DNA from: Streptomyces sp. ML-6
GTDB lineage: Bacteria > Actinomycetota > Actinomycetes > Streptomycetales > Streptomycetaceae
Direction of reading: 5' to 3'
Length of the DNA stretch: 64,000 nt
Assembly (NCBI RefSeq): GCF_030116705.1
Contig: NZ_JAOTIK010000001.1
Span: forward strand, 1,631,001 to 1,695,000
Every line of letters begins with the position of its first letter. The first letter of the stretch is position 1. The position numbers and the translations under genes were made by a program. The notes under the pieces are model-generated. The model was not told the DNA's origin. It worked only from the letters and a program-made list of their open reading frames with translations, and did not search any database. Of the stretch, positions 18,399 through 27,184 are shown piece by piece.

Positions 18399-18436
18399 CG
18401 GACGGTCCGGAACCCCTACGGGCCCCGGACCGTCCG
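18399..18436. terminator. terminator between DUF4184 gene and polA
   Basis: A 12-bp perfect stem (CGGACGGTCCGG and its complement) with a 14-base loop in the 82-bp gap between convergent genes. Confidence 0.8.
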
Positions 18437-18450
18437 GCACGGCCGGAGCC

Positions 18451-21162
18451 TCAGTGCGCCGCCGACTCCCAGTCCGTACCCACACCCACCGACACGTCCA
18501 GCGGGGCACGCAACCGCACCGCCGTGGACATCTCATGGCGCAGGATCTCCTCCACCCGGGCACGCTCGCCCCCGGCGACCTCCAGGACGATTTCGTCATG
18601 GACCTGGAGCAGCATCCGCGACTTCAGCCCCGCCTCGGTCAGCGCCCGGTCGACCTGGAGCATGGCCACCTTGACGATGTCCGCGGCCGTGCCCTGGATC
18701 GGTGCGTTGAGCGCCATCCGCTCGGCCATCTCACGACGCTGACGGTTGTCGCTGTTGAGGTCGGGAAGGTAACGACGACGACCGAAGACCGTCTCCGTAT
18801 AACCGGTGGCCCTGGCCTCCTCCACCACCCGGTGCAGATAGTCCCGCACTCCGCCGAACCGCTCGAAGTAGGTGTCCATCAGGACCCGCGCCTCACCCGC
18901 CTCGATGTTCAGCTGCTGGGAGAGACCGAACGCGGAGAGCCCGTACGCCAGCCCGTAACTCATCGCCTTGATCTTGCGGCGCATCTCCGGGTCGACGGCC
19001 GACTTGTCGACGCCGAAGACCTGGGAGGCCACCGTGGTGTGCAGGTCCTCGCCGGAGGTGAACGCCTCGATCAGGCCCTCGTCCTCGGACAGGTGGGCCA
19101 TCACCCGCAGCTCGATCTGGCTGTAGTCGGCCGTCATCAGCGTCTCGAAACCCTCACCGACGACGAAGCCCCGGCGGATGGCCCGCCCCTCGTCCGTACG
19201 GACGGGAATGTTCTGCAGATTGGGGTCGGTGGAGGAGAGCCGCCCCGTCGCCGCCACCGTCTGGTTGAACGTGGTGTGGATACGGCCGTCCGGCGCGACC
19301 GTCTTCACCAGGCCCTCGACCGTGACCCGCAGCTTGGCCTGCTCACGGTGACGCAGCATGATCACCGGCAGCTCGTGCTCCGTCTGCGCGGCGAGCCAGG
19401 CCAGGGCATCGGCATCCGTCGTGTACCCGGTCTTGGTCTTCTTCGTCTTCGGCAGACCCAACTCACCGAAGAGCACCTCCTGGAGCTGCTTGGGCGAACC
19501 GAGGTTGAACTCCCGGCCGACCGCGGCATGCGCCTCCTTCACCGCCTGCTGCACCGCACCGGCGAACTGCTGCTCCATCCCCTCCAGATGGGCCCGGTCG
19601 GCGGCGATGCCGCACCGCTCCATCCGGGCCAGCAGGGCGGACGTCGGCAGCTCCATGTCATGCAGCAACCGGTCCGCACCCACCTCGGCCAGCCGGGCGG
19701 TGAACGCCTCGCCCAGGTCCAGGATCGCGCGGGCCTGCGCCATCAGCGCCTCGGCCTCCGCCTGGTCCTCCGCACCGAAGGCCAACTGCCCCTCGGACGC
19801 CGCGGCGGGCGCCAGCTCACGCCCCAGATACTCCACCGCCAACGCGTCCAGCGCGAAGGAACGACGGCCCGGCTTGACCAGATAGGCGGCCAGCGCCGTG
19901 TCCATCATGACGCCGTCGACCCGCCAGCCGTGCTCCGGGAAGACCCGCATCGCACTCTTCGCGTTGTGCATCACCTTGGGCCGGCCCGCATCGGCGATCC
20001 ACGCGGCGAACGCCTGCTCGTCGGCCCCGTCGATCTCGGCCGGGTCGAACCACGCCGCCGCACCGTCCGCCGCGGCGAGCGCGATCTCGGTGACCGCACC
20101 ACTGCCCAGGGCCCACGTGTCGACCGTCGCGACACCGAGCGGCCGGTCACCGTGCTCGGCCAGCCAGGGCGCCAGCTCCCCCGCACCCAGCACCGCACCG
20201 TCCAGCTCGACACCCGCGGCGGGCACCGGCACCTCGTCCTCGGCCGCACCCGGATCGACCGCCAGCAGCCGCTCCCGCAGACTCGGGTTACGAATCTCCA
20301 GGACATCCAGCACACCCGTCACCGCCGTACGGTCGTACGGCGCACGCTCCAGGTCCTGCGGGGCCTTCGGCAGCTCCACGTCACGCACCATCTCCGTCAG
20401 CCGACGGTTCAGCCGCACCGCGTCCAGATGATCCCGGAAATTCTGGCCCGCCTTGCCCTTGACCTCCTCGGCCCGCTCCACCAGCTCGTCGAACGAACCG
20501 AACTGGTTGATCCACTTCGCGGCCGTCTTCTCCCCCACCCCGGGAATCCCCGGAAGGTTGTCCGACGGGTCACCGCGCAGCGCCGCGAAATCCGGATACT
20601 GCCGCGGCGTGAGCCCGTACTTCTCCTCGACCTTCGCCGGGGTGAAACGCGTCAGCTCCGAAACACCCTTCGTCGGGTACAGCACCGTGACATGGTCCGT
20701 GATCAACTGGAACGAATCCCGGTCCCCGGTGACGATCAACACCTCGAAACCGGCCGCCTCCGCCTGCGTGGCCAGCGTGGCGATGACATCGTCCGCCTCG
20801 AAGCCGTCCACCGCGAACCGGTCGACGCGCATCGCGTCCAACAACTCGCCGATCAGCTCGACCTGCCCCTTGAACTCGTCCGGGGTCTTCGAACGATTCG
20901 CCTTGTACTCGGGAAACTCCTCCGACCGCCAGGTCTTGCGGGACACATCGAACGCCACCGCGAAATGCGTCGGCGCCTCGTCACGCAGAGTGTTCGCGAG
21001 CATCGACGCGAAGCCGTACACCGCGTTCGTCGGCTGCCCCGACCCGGTCGTGAAATTCTCCGCCGGCAGCGCAAAGAACGCCCGGTACGCCAAGGAGTGC
21101 CCGTCCATCAGGAGCAGGCGCGGTCGGTTGTCTGCCGTCTTCTTCGATGCCGTCTCAGCCAC
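18451..21162 (-). CDS. polA: DNA polymerase I
   Basis: 903 residues from the GTG at 21162, which gives the usual actinobacterial N-terminus AETASKK..RPRLLLMDGHSLAYRAFFAL. The open frame continues about 100 codons upstream, but with no family similarity. The 5'-nuclease domain (about 1-300) has GFEADDVIATLATQ, VTGDRDSFQLI and the helix-three-turn motif GDPSDNLPGIPGVGEKTA. The central 3'-5' exonuclease-like domain appears to lack the catalytic acidic set, as is usual in actinobacteria. Polymerase motif A is DYSQIELRVMAHLSED, motif B KAMSYGLAYGLSAFGLSQQ, motif C QVHDEIVLEV. It fills gaps during repair and Okazaki processing. The gene is on the minus strand, but its plus strand is C-rich. Confidence 0.97.
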   Translation of the reverse strand: MAETASKKTADNRPRLLLMDGHSLAYRAFFALPAENFTTGSGQPTNAVYGFASMLANTLRDEAPTHFAVAFDVSRKTWRSEEFPEYKANRSKTPDEFKGQVELIGELLDAMRVDRFAVDGFEADDVIATLATQAEAAGFEVLIVTGDRDSFQLITDHVTVLYPTKGVSELTRFTPAKVEEKYGLTPRQYPDFAALRGDPSDNLPGIPGVGEKTAAKWINQFGSFDELVERAEEVKGKAGQNFRDHLDAVRLNRRLTEMVRDVELPKAPQDLERAPYDRTAVTGVLDVLEIRNPSLRERLLAVDPGAAEDEVPVPAAGVELDGAVLGAGELAPWLAEHGDRPLGVATVDTWALGSGAVTEIALAAADGAAAWFDPAEIDGADEQAFAAWIADAGRPKVMHNAKSAMRVFPEHGWRVDGVMMDTALAAYLVKPGRRSFALDALAVEYLGRELAPAAASEGQLAFGAEDQAEAEALMAQARAILDLGEAFTARLAEVGADRLLHDMELPTSALLARMERCGIAADRAHLEGMEQQFAGAVQQAVKEAHAAVGREFNLGSPKQLQEVLFGELGLPKTKKTKTGYTTDADALAWLAAQTEHELPVIMLRHREQAKLRVTVEGLVKTVAPDGRIHTTFNQTVAATGRLSSTDPNLQNIPVRTDEGRAIRRGFVVGEGFETLMTADYSQIELRVMAHLSEDEGLIEAFTSGEDLHTTVASQVFGVDKSAVDPEMRRKIKAMSYGLAYGLSAFGLSQQLNIEAGEARVLMDTYFERFGGVRDYLHRVVEEARATGYTETVFGRRRYLPDLNSDNRQRREMAERMALNAPIQGTAADIVKVAMLQVDRALTEAGLKSRMLLQVHDEIVLEVAGGERARVEEILRHEMSTAVRLRAPLDVSVGVGTDWESAAH

Positions 21163-21317
21163 GCCCCCGATCCTGCCACGGACCACTGACATTCCCGACC
21201 GGACACCGCTCCCCCACCCCTTGTCGGTGCCACGTGACAGGATCGTAGGAGGAACACGCACGGCACCGGCACGTACGGTGCGCGCAGGTCCGCAGCCGGC
21301 CCGAAGGAGAACACACC

Positions 21318-23594
21318 ATGGCCACCAAGCCGCCCACAGGCGACCCCGTCCAGGACGCGCCGCGGGTCGGCGAGGCCCAGCACGCCGCCGCCGGACTCCC
21401 CGCCGTCGCCCACAGCCTGCGCATGGCCCAACAGCAGATGGGAGTGCGACGCACCGCACAGACCCTCCTCAAGGTCAACCAGAAGAACGGCTTCGACTGC
21501 CCCGGCTGCGCCTGGCCCGAGGGCGACAAACGACACACGGCGGAATTCTGCGAAAACGGCGCCAAGGCCGTCGCCGAAGAGGCCACCCTGCGCCGGGTCA
21601 CCCCCGACTTCTTCGCCGCACACCCCCTCGCCGACCTCGCCACCCGCAGCGGCTACTGGCTGGGCCAGCAGGGACGGATCACCCAGCCGATGTACCTCCC
21701 CGAAGGTGCCGAACGGTACGAGCCGATCGACTGGGAACACGCCTTCGACATCATCGCCGAGGAACTGCACGCACTCGACTCCCCCGACGAGGCCCTCTTC
21801 TACACCTCGGGCCGCACGAGCAACGAGGCCGCGTTCCTGCTCCAGCTCTTCGCCCGCGAATTCGGCACCAACAACCTCCCCGACTGCTCCAACATGTGCC
21901 ACGAGTCCTCCGGCTCGGCACTGACGGAAACCCTCGGCGTCGGCAAGGGCAGCGTCACCCTCGAAGACCTCCACCGGGCCGACCTGATCATCGTCGCCGG
22001 ACAGAACCCCGGCACCAACCACCCCCGGATGCTCTCCGCCCTGGAAAAGGCCAAGGCAGCCGGAGCGAAGATCATCTCGGTGAACCCGCTCCCCGAAGCC
22101 GGCCTGGAACGCTTCAAGAACCCCCAGACCCCCCTCGGCATGATCCGGGGCACCGCACTCAACGACCTCTTCCTGCAGATCCGCATCGGCGGCGACCAAG
22201 CACTCTTCCGCCTCCTCAACAAAATGATCCTGCAGACCGAGGGCGCCGTCGACGAAACCTTCGTACGGGAACACACCCACGGCTTCGAGGAGTTCGCGGC
22301 CACCGCCCGCCGAGCCGACTGGTCCGAGACCCTCACCGCCACCGGCCTCGACCGCGAAAGCATCGAGAAGGCCCTGGCCATGATCCTCGCCTCGAAACGC
22401 ACCATCGTCTGCTGGGCCATGGGCCTCACCCAGCACAAACACTCCGTACCCACCATCCGCGAAGTGGTCAACTTCCTCCTGCTGCGCGGCAACGTGGGCC
22501 GCCCCGGCGCCGGCGTCTGCCCCGTCCGGGGCCACTCCAACGTGCAGGGCGACCGCACCATGGGCATCTTCGAACGCCCCTCCCCCGCCTTCCTCGACGC
22601 CCTCGACAAGGAATTCGGGATCACCTCACCCCGCCACCACGGCTACGACGTCGTCCGCTCCATCCGCGCCCTGCGCGACGGCGACGCCAAGGTCTTCATC
22701 GCCATGGGCGGCAACTTCGTCGCAGCCACCCCCGACACGGACGTCACCGAGGCCGCCATGCGCCGCGCCCGCCTCACCGTCCACGTCTCCACCAAACTGA
22801 ACCGCTCGCACACCGTGACCGGCACCCGCGCACTGATCCTCCCCACCCTCGGCCGCACCGACAAGGACATCCAGGCGAGCGGCAAGCAGTTCGTCACCGT
22901 CGAGGACTCCATGAGCATGGTCCACGCCTCGCGCGGCAACCTCACCCCCGCCGGCCCCCACCTCCTCTCCGAACCCGCCATCGTCGCCCGCCTCGCCCGC
23001 GCCGTACTCGGCCCCGGATCGGCCACCCCCTGGGAAGAGTTCGAGAAGGACTACGCCACGATCCGCGACCGCATCTCCCGCGTCGTCCCCGGCTTCGAGG
23101 ACTTCAACACCCGCATCGCCCGCCCCGGCGGCTTCACCCTCCCGCACCCCCCGCGCGACGAACGCCGCTTCCCCACCGCCACCGGCCGGGCCAACTTCAC
23201 CGCCGCCCCCGTCGAATACCCCGAACTCCCGCAGAACCGGCTCCTGTTGCAGACCCTGCGCTCGCACGACCAGTACAACACCACGATCTACGGCCTCGAC
23301 GACCGCTACCGCGGCATCAAGAACGGCCGCCGCGTCGTCCTGGTCAACCCCGAGGACGCCCACGCCCTCGGCCTCGCCGACGGCGCGTACACCGACCTCG
23401 TCAGCGAGTGGAAGGACGGCGTGGAACGCCGCGCCCCCGGCTTCCGCGTCGTCCACTACCCGACCGCCCGGGGCTGCGCCGCCGCCTACTACCCCGAGAC
23501 CAATGTGCTGGTCCCCCTCGACTCCACCGCCGACACCAGCAACACCCCGGCCAGCAAATCCGTCGTCGTCCGCTTCGAGAACACCCGCACCTGA
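21318..23594 (+). CDS. FdhF/YdeP family molybdopterin-dependent oxidoreductase
   Basis: 758 residues, ATG start with GAAGGAG upstream. The N-terminal region has FDCPGCAWPEG, the CPGCAWP signature of the YdeP branch that replaces the usual formate dehydrogenase iron-sulfur motif. The molybdopterin domain follows: NLPDCSNMCHESSGSAL (position of the metal ligand region), IVAGQNPGTNHPRM, VNPLPEAGLERF, GNVGRPGAGVCPVRGHSNVQGDRT, and a C-terminal dinucleotide-binding domain with YNTTIYGLDDRYRGIKNGRRVV. Length is normal. Substrate unknown; E. coli YdeP is linked to acid resistance. It is divergent from polA, with a repeat array after its stop. Confidence 0.93.
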   Translation: MATKPPTGDPVQDAPRVGEAQHAAAGLPAVAHSLRMAQQQMGVRRTAQTLLKVNQKNGFDCPGCAWPEGDKRHTAEFCENGAKAVAEEATLRRVTPDFFAAHPLADLATRSGYWLGQQGRITQPMYLPEGAERYEPIDWEHAFDIIAEELHALDSPDEALFYTSGRTSNEAAFLLQLFAREFGTNNLPDCSNMCHESSGSALTETLGVGKGSVTLEDLHRADLIIVAGQNPGTNHPRMLSALEKAKAAGAKIISVNPLPEAGLERFKNPQTPLGMIRGTALNDLFLQIRIGGDQALFRLLNKMILQTEGAVDETFVREHTHGFEEFAATARRADWSETLTATGLDRESIEKALAMILASKRTIVCWAMGLTQHKHSVPTIREVVNFLLLRGNVGRPGAGVCPVRGHSNVQGDRTMGIFERPSPAFLDALDKEFGITSPRHHGYDVVRSIRALRDGDAKVFIAMGGNFVAATPDTDVTEAAMRRARLTVHVSTKLNRSHTVTGTRALILPTLGRTDKDIQASGKQFVTVEDSMSMVHASRGNLTPAGPHLLSEPAIVARLARAVLGPGSATPWEEFEKDYATIRDRISRVVPGFEDFNTRIARPGGFTLPHPPRDERRFPTATGRANFTAAPVEYPELPQNRLLLQTLRSHDQYNTTIYGLDDRYRGIKNGRRVVLVNPEDAHALGLADGAYTDLVSEWKDGVERRAPGFRVVHYPTARGCAAAYYPETNVLVPLDSTADTSNTPASKSVVVRFENTRT

Positions 23595-23605
23595 GGCACG
23601 CGGAG

Positions 23606-23680
23606 CCGAACCGCGCGGGGCCGAACCGCGCGGGGCCGAACCGCGCGGGGCCGAACCGCGCGGGGCCGAAAGACCCGGGG
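23606..23680 (+). repeat. tandem array of a 15-bp unit after the oxidoreductase gene
   Basis: Four perfect copies of CCGAACCGCGCGGGG (23606-23665) and a fifth altered copy (CCGAAAGACCCGGGG) start 12 bases after the stop codon. Each unit holds the palindrome CCGCGCGG. The unit length is a multiple of three and all frames stay open, so ORF finders draw false proteins through it. Confidence 0.9.
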
Positions 23681-23804
23681 CCGGGGGCCGGGGCCGGCAG
23701 CGCACTGCGGCACGAGCAGCCCTAAGCGTCCGCTCAGCCGTCTGATAAGAACGATGTACACAGCACTGACGCCGTGAACCACCGCAGACGATCGGAGCCG
23801 GCCC

Positions 23805-24275
23805 ATGGGCGAGCACACCACTCCCACGTTCCCCCAGGAGATCATCGACGAGTACGCCGCCCTCGGCGTGGACCTGCCCGCCCTCTTCTCCGCCGGACAC
23901 CTCGGCGAACGGATGGGCGTCACGATCGTCGAGGCCTCCGCGGACCGCGTCGTGGGCACCATGCCCGTCGAGGGCAACACCCAGCCCTACGGACTGCTGC
24001 ACGGCGGCGCCTCCGCCGTCCTCGCCGAGACCCTCGGCTCCGTCGGCTCCATGCTCCACGGCGGCGTCACCAAGCTCGCCGTGGGTGTCGACCTGAACTG
24101 CACCCACCACCGCGGCGTACGCAGCGGCCTCGTCACCGGAGTGGCCACCCCCGTGCACCGCGGCCGCTCCACCGCCACCTACGAGATCGTCATCACCGAC
24201 GAACAGGACAAGCGGGTCTGCACCGCACGCCTCACCTGCATGCTCCGCGACGCCCCCCGCCCCGACACCATCTGA
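23805..24275 (+). CDS. PaaI-type hotdog thioesterase
   Basis: 156 residues, ATG start. The hotdog fold of acyl-CoA thioesterases is shown by GNTQPYGLLHGGASAVLAETLGSVGS (residues about 58-83). The HGG motif and the central helix with Glu are the active-site features of the PaaI/YbgC-like group. The later strand VDLNCTHHRGVRSGLVTGVATPVHRGRSTATYEIVI is typical. It probably hydrolyses an aromatic or other acyl-CoA in the cytoplasm. It may be transcribed separately from the oxidoreductase gene, as a repeat-rich gap of 210 bp lies between them. Confidence 0.9.
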   Translation: MGEHTTPTFPQEIIDEYAALGVDLPALFSAGHLGERMGVTIVEASADRVVGTMPVEGNTQPYGLLHGGASAVLAETLGSVGSMLHGGVTKLAVGVDLNCTHHRGVRSGLVTGVATPVHRGRSTATYEIVITDEQDKRVCTARLTCMLRDAPRPDTI

Positions 24276-24917
24276 CGGACCGCAACACGCACCGACACCC
24301 CCGAACCCCACTGCCCGGCCGGACCACCATCCGACCGGGCAGTGCCATATCCGCACACAACCACCCACCCACCAAACGAAGTTGAGAACCAAATACGTCA
24401 ACTCCCTTGACCACACAACCCGTTGTATGGCCAACTCGGCACCCCACACCCACCCCACACACACCACACCGCGTCGACCACAACACCCCCCGCCGTAACA
24501 CTGCGTAACCATCGGCCGGTCCGCCCCCCCCCCCACACCACACCCAGGACCGCACCCCGCAGCCGCCGGGCCCTTCGCCACGCCCCCACACACCCCACCC
24601 GGCCCCCGAAACGCGACAGCAGCAAGATCCGCTCAAGCCCCTTAGCAGAGCTGCGCGTTCTCAGAATGCGGTCACTTTTCCATCCGGTAAAAAACCGTAC
24701 ATGTCCGCACAGCCACCTCAAGCCTTCCTCAACGGCATAACAAGACAGTCACATCCTGCGGCGGACCCATCCCGGACTCCCTCCCCTGCGCCTAGAGTCA
24801 CCGCCAGTCACCGCGCCGCCGGGCGCGTCTGCAGCACGGCCCTGTACCAACCCAGTACGGCCCGGCGAACGACACGGCACCTCAGCAGAGGAGGCCGCGC
24901 CAGGGAAAGGACCTTTC
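24276..24917 (+). promoter_or_regulatory. 642-bp region upstream of livK: terminator and long leader
   Basis: The first part holds the terminator of the thioesterase gene. From about 24350 to 24700 the plus strand is unusually rich in A and C, with few G. It includes an imperfect palindrome (CCACACAAC, two bases, GTTGTATGG at 24411-24430), a run of 11 C (24524-24534) and a small inverted repeat CCGGTAAAAAACCG near 24685. I found no convincing ORF and no clear -10/-35 pair. The livK promoter and any leader control must be here. Confidence 0.5.
24309..24344 (+). terminator. terminator after the thioesterase gene
   Basis: A 15-bp stem (CACTGCCCGGCCGGA against TCCGACCGGGCAGTG, one C-A mismatch) with a 6-base loop, 33 bases after the stop. 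Confidence 0.85.
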
Positions 24918-26144
24918 GTGCGACACCGTTCTTTGCTCATACTCACCACAGTGCTCACCACAGGAGCACTGACCCTCACCGCCTGCGGGTCGCGCGACGA
25001 CAGCAAGAACAGCGGCGGCGGAGGCGACACCCAGACCGTCGTCATCGGCGTCGACGCGCCGATCACCGGCGACCTGTCCGCCCTCGGCCTCGGCATCAAG
25101 AACTCCGCCGACCTCGCCGCCAAGACGGCCAACAAGGAAAAAACCGTCCCCGGCATCAAATTCGAGGTCAAACCCCTCGACGACCAGGCCCAGCCCTCCG
25201 TCGGCCAGCAGAACGCCCAGAAGTTCATCGACGACGAATCCGTCGTCGGCGTCGTCGGCCCCCTGAACTCCGGCGTCTCCCAGTCGATGCAGAAGCCGCT
25301 CAACGACGCCAACCTCACCCAGGTCTCCCCCGCCAACACCGGCACCGAACTCACCCAGGGCGAGAACTGGAAGACCGGCGACAAGAAGCGCCCCTTCAAG
25401 ACCTACTTCCGCACCGCCACCACGGACCAGATCCAGGGCGCCTTCGCCGCGAAGTACCTCTACAACACCGCGAAGATCAAGCAGGTCTACCTCATCGACG
25501 ACCAGAAGCCCTACGGCGCCGGTCTCGCCGCCTCCTTCAAGAACACCTTCACCGACCTCGGCGGCAAGATCGTCGGCTCCGACCACGTCAACCCCGACGA
25601 CCGCGACTTCAACGCCGTCGTCACCCAGGTCAAGAAGTCCGGCGCCAAGGCCGTCTACTACGGCGGCGAATACCCCGCCGGCGCCCCCCTGAGCCAGCAG
25701 CTCAAGGACAGCGTCCAGATCCCCCTCATGGGCGGCGACGGCATGTACAGCGCCGACTTCATCAAGCTCAACAAGAAGGCCCAGGGCGACATCGCCACCT
25801 CCGTCGGCAAGCCCGTCGAAGAACTCGACTCCGCCAAGAAGTTCATCGCCGACTACAAGACCGCCGGATACAAGGACGCCTACGAGGCCTACGGCGGCGG
25901 CACCTACGACGCCACCTGGGCCATCATCGAAGCCGTCAAGATCGCCGTCGCCGAGAACGACGGCAAGCTCCCCGACGACGCCCGCGTCAAGGTCCTCGAA
26001 GCCATGGCCAAGGTCAAGTTCGACGGCGTCACCGGCCCCGTCTCCTTCGACGAATACGGCGACACCACCAACACCATGATGACCGCCTACCAGGTCGACG
26101 GAGGCAAGTGGACCTCCAAGCTCAGCGAGGTCTACAAGCCCTGA
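24918..26144 (+). CDS. livK: branched-chain amino acid ABC transporter, substrate-binding lipoprotein
   Basis: 408 residues, GTG start with GGGAAAGGA upstream. The signal peptide ends in the lipobox LTAC with Cys at residue 23, so the mature protein is lipid-anchored outside the membrane. The periplasmic-binding fold type I is evident: VVIGVDAPITGDLSALGLGIKNSADLAAKTAN, VVGVVGPLNSGVSQSMQKPL, YLYNTAKIKQVYLIDDQKPYGAGLAASF, and AYEAYGGGTYDATWAIIEAVK. The family binds Leu/Ile/Val or related amides and ureas; the exact ligand cannot be read. First gene of a five-gene importer operon, followed by a strong hairpin that may leave it more abundant than the later genes. Confidence 0.93.
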   Translation: MRHRSLLILTTVLTTGALTLTACGSRDDSKNSGGGGDTQTVVIGVDAPITGDLSALGLGIKNSADLAAKTANKEKTVPGIKFEVKPLDDQAQPSVGQQNAQKFIDDESVVGVVGPLNSGVSQSMQKPLNDANLTQVSPANTGTELTQGENWKTGDKKRPFKTYFRTATTDQIQGAFAAKYLYNTAKIKQVYLIDDQKPYGAGLAASFKNTFTDLGGKIVGSDHVNPDDRDFNAVVTQVKKSGAKAVYYGGEYPAGAPLSQQLKDSVQIPLMGGDGMYSADFIKLNKKAQGDIATSVGKPVEELDSAKKFIADYKTAGYKDAYEAYGGGTYDATWAIIEAVKIAVAENDGKLPDDARVKVLEAMAKVKFDGVTGPVSFDEYGDTTNTMMTAYQVDGGKWTSKLSEVYKP

Positions 26145-26181
26145 CCCCCACCGGCCCTCCCGGCCCCCAAGCCTGACCCAG

Positions 26182-26216
26182 ACCGCGCGGGAGCGCTACC
26201 AGCGCTCCCGCGCGGT
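26182..26216 (+). terminator. hairpin between livK and livH (partial terminator)
   Basis: A perfect 16-bp stem (ACCGCGCGGGAGCGCT and its complement) with the 3-base loop ACC, 37 bases after the livK stop and 33 bases before the livH start. Such hairpins after the binding-protein gene commonly reduce read-through or protect the upstream message. Confidence 0.88.
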
Positions 26217-26249
26217 GCCATATCCGAACCACTCCACGGAGGCCCTGCG

Positions 26250-27179
26250 GTGAACGAACTGCCGCAACAGCTGGCCAATGGACTCATCCTCGGCGCGATG
26301 TACGGACTCATCGCGATCGGCTACACGATGGTCTACGGAATCATCCAGCTCATCAACTTCGCCCACGGCGAGATCTTCATGATCGGAGGCTTCGGAGCTC
26401 TCACCGTATACCTCTGGATGCCGGCCGGCGTCTCCCTCCTCGCGATCATCCCCCTCATGATCATCGGCGGCGTCATATGCTCCGTCGCCGTCAGCGCAGC
26501 CGCCGAACGCTTCGCCTACCGGCCCCTGCGCACCGCCCCACGACTGGCCCCGCTGATCACCGCGATCGGACTCTCCCTCGCCCTCCAGCAGGCCATCTGG
26601 AAGTGGTACCCCGACGCCAAGAAGGACCGCTCCTTCCCCCAGTTCAAGGGCGAAGCGATCGACATCTTCGGCGCCCACATCCAACGCGGCGACCTCTTCG
26701 TCCTCATCACGGCACCCATCTGCATGCTCGCCCTCGGCCTCTTCGTCTCCAAGACACGCACCGGCCGCGGCATGCAAGCCACCAGCCAGGACCCCGACAC
26801 CGCCAAGCTCATGGGCATCAACACCGACCGCATCATCGTCATGGCCTTCGCCATCGGTGCCGCCTTCGCCGCCGTCGCCGCCGTCGCCTACGGGCTCAAA
26901 AACGGCCAGATCGGCTTCAAAATGGGCTTCATCATGGGCCTCAAAGCCTTCACCGCAGCCGTACTCGGCGGCATCGGCAACATCTACGGAGCCATGCTCG
27001 GCGGCGTCGTACTCGGCATCGCCGAATCCCTCGCCACCGGCTACATGAGCAACGTCCCCGGCATGGACCTCTTCGGCGGCGGCGCCTGGAAGGACGTATG
27101 GGCCTTCGTCCTCCTCATCGTCGTCCTGCTGCTCCGACCCCAGGGCCTGCTCGGCGAACGCGTCACGGATCGGGCGTGA
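26250..27179 (+). CDS. livH: branched-chain amino acid ABC transporter permease LivH
   Basis: 309 residues, GTG start with GGAGG upstream. Eight or so membrane helices. The N-terminal NGLILGAMYGLIAIGYTMVYGIIQLINFAHGEIFMIGGFGAL is the standard LivH signature. The cytoplasmic coupling region reads TSQDPDTAKLMGINTDRIIVMAFAIGAAFAAVAAVAYG, followed by GLKAFTAAVLGGIGNIYGAMLGGVVLGIAE. It pairs with LivM to form the membrane channel. The stop codon overlaps a possible GTG start of livM. Confidence 0.94.
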   Translation: MNELPQQLANGLILGAMYGLIAIGYTMVYGIIQLINFAHGEIFMIGGFGALTVYLWMPAGVSLLAIIPLMIIGGVICSVAVSAAAERFAYRPLRTAPRLAPLITAIGLSLALQQAIWKWYPDAKKDRSFPQFKGEAIDIFGAHIQRGDLFVLITAPICMLALGLFVSKTRTGRGMQATSQDPDTAKLMGINTDRIIVMAFAIGAAFAAVAAVAYGLKNGQIGFKMGFIMGLKAFTAAVLGGIGNIYGAMLGGVVLGIAESLATGYMSNVPGMDLFGGGAWKDVWAFVLLIVVLLLRPQGLLGERVTDRA

Positions 27180-27184
27180 TACCG

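Noticed and set aside
21163..21459. N-terminal extension of polA of about 100 codons
   Set aside because: The added sequence is Arg/Gly/Ala-rich, has no similarity to PolA, and runs into the promoter of the divergent gene; the GTG at 21162 gives the family N-terminus.
23606..23680. CRISPR array
   Set aside because: The 15-bp units are directly tandem, with no spacers and no cas genes nearby. The same holds for the 17-bp array at 36618.
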